NCBI GenBank assembly: GCA_905199225.1
Contig: CAJKFS010000014.1
Coordinates: forward strand, 1-52,339
Length of the DNA stretch: 52,339 bases
Origin: an uncultured Collinsella sp.
Lineage (GTDB): Bacteria > Actinomycetota > Coriobacteriia > Coriobacteriales > Coriobacteriaceae
Direction of reading: 5' to 3'
The position numbers and the translations under genes were made by a program. This document shows, in pieces, positions 51,777 to 52,339 of the stretch (its first letter is position 1; each line of letters starts with the position of its first letter). The notes beneath the pieces were generated by a model, which saw only the letters and a list, made by a program, of their open reading frames with translations, was not told the origin of the DNA and made no database searches.

Positions 51777-52162
51777 TGGGATGAGGGTACGTCATTTCAG
51801 CTTTATGAGATATGCGACTTCGATTTTGGTTCGGTAATAGTGGGGTACCGATCCGTGAGTGGCAATTAGCCGGTGCCAAAACGTGCGGCGGCTGTTGTTA
51901 AAGGTGTTTTGGCGGCTATGGGGCGTGTTGGCGGCGTGGGGAGGGGTCCTCGAATGACTCCGTGGTCAAATAACGTCAAATATGAGTACTGTTGTTAATG
52001 TAGTCTCATAACATTTGGTAAGAATAGAATACCAATTCCACATTATTCTATATATCTAACCCACTAAACACGGAATTTTGAGCCTTGGCAAGACGTGGAA
52101 TTGGTCGCGCGCGCAGACATGGTGTAAGAGTGTCCTGAGGTCCGTCGCTGCAAGTCCCGATG
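51777..52162. other. AT-rich junction region with an 11-bp inverted repeat
   Basis: No gene is supported here. From about 51960 to 52080 the DNA is sharply AT-rich, then changes to very GC-rich DNA from about 52110. ACCAATTCCAC (52031-52041) and GTGGAATTGGT (52095-52105) are perfect inverted copies 53 bp apart. This could be an element end, regulatory site or terminator region. No direct repeat att pair can be judged from one side. Confidence 0.45.
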
Positions 52163-52339
52163 TTACTCCTTCTTGAGGCCGCGCTTCTCGACTATCTCGT
52201 CCACTATCTCCCTGGCGCGCCGCCCGAGCGCGCGGCGCCTCCCCTCTGTCGGGGCCGGCCTGTCCGCGGGCTCGGCGAAGCCCTCGGCGGCCGAGGCCTC
52301 GGAGAACACGCGCTGCTGGGACCACTGCCCCTCGGTCTC
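52163..52339 (-). CDS. 3' end of a GC-rich gene, cut by the window edge
   Basis: The last 58 codons of a minus-strand gene read through to TAA at 52163. The segment is alanine- and arginine-rich, with a low-complexity stretch (FSEASAAEGFAEPADRPAPT) and a charged C-terminal helix (REIVDEIVEKRGLKKE). Strong GC at third positions exceeds that of the rest of the window, suggesting DNA of a different origin such as a conjugative element. The competing ORF on the same strand at 52056-52325 is arginine-rich and out of frame. Function not recognised. Confidence 0.55.
   Translation of the reverse strand, partial: ETEGQWSQQRVFSEASAAEGFAEPADRPAPTEGRRRALGRRAREIVDEIVEKRGLKKE

Noticed and set aside
52056..52325. 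89-codon arginine-rich ORF at the right end
   Set aside because: It is out of frame with the better-supported partial gene on the same strand, which runs off the window edge and has more natural composition.

Overview
The window is about 52 kb of GC-rich chromosome whose gene content and codon use suggest an actinobacterium of the class Coriobacteriia, most likely a gut Collinsella. This is inferred from family recognition, not from a marker gene. No rRNA, tRNA or CRISPR array was seen.

Left part (1-15.3 kb): a DUF3516 superfamily II helicase, then RNA-modification genes: TrmB, a Trm9-like methyltransferase and an Elp3-type radical-SAM/acetyltransferase. Among them sit a membrane-tethered Xre regulator coupled to a DUF4097 surface protein, and a spermidine-synthase-fold protein. 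Next comes a minus-strand three-gene cluster: TerB-N protein, BrxD-like (DUF2791) ATPase and Lhr-like helicase. It is a good candidate for a DNA-processing or defence module outside any complete BREX locus.

Middle part (15.3-37 kb): a DUF554 membrane protein; a five-gene secreted or wall-protein cluster with an LAQTG sorting signal; an FAD-linked hydroxyacid dehydrogenase with EtfB and a ferredoxin-fused EtfA (an Lct-type electron-bifurcating arrangement); an HD phosphohydrolase; AzlCD; KdgT; a membrane GGDEF protein; an EamA exporter; PurL; a CPA2-type antiporter; an SDR; and homoserine dehydrogenase. Several units end in clear intrinsic terminators.

Right part (37-48 kb): a complete branched-chain amino acid ABC transporter (livK-H-M-G-F), with a 15-codon relic of a second livK tail upstream; a tail-anchored coiled-coil protein; a second SDR; tgt; and a LOG-family protein. 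Directly after the stop codons of livF and the second SDR lie two copies of a roughly 170-bp element. Three helices are kept by compensatory changes around near-identical loops, so this looks like a repeated structured RNA or terminator element.

Right end (48-52.3 kb): an accessory patch with a RelB/YafQ toxin-antitoxin pair, a near-perfect 22-bp-arm hairpin, a 984-aa TOTE-type primase-helicase protein whose C-terminal PLD/HKD-like nuclease motif looks degenerate, an AT-rich gap, and the cut-off 3' end of a very GC-rich gene, probably from another mobile element.
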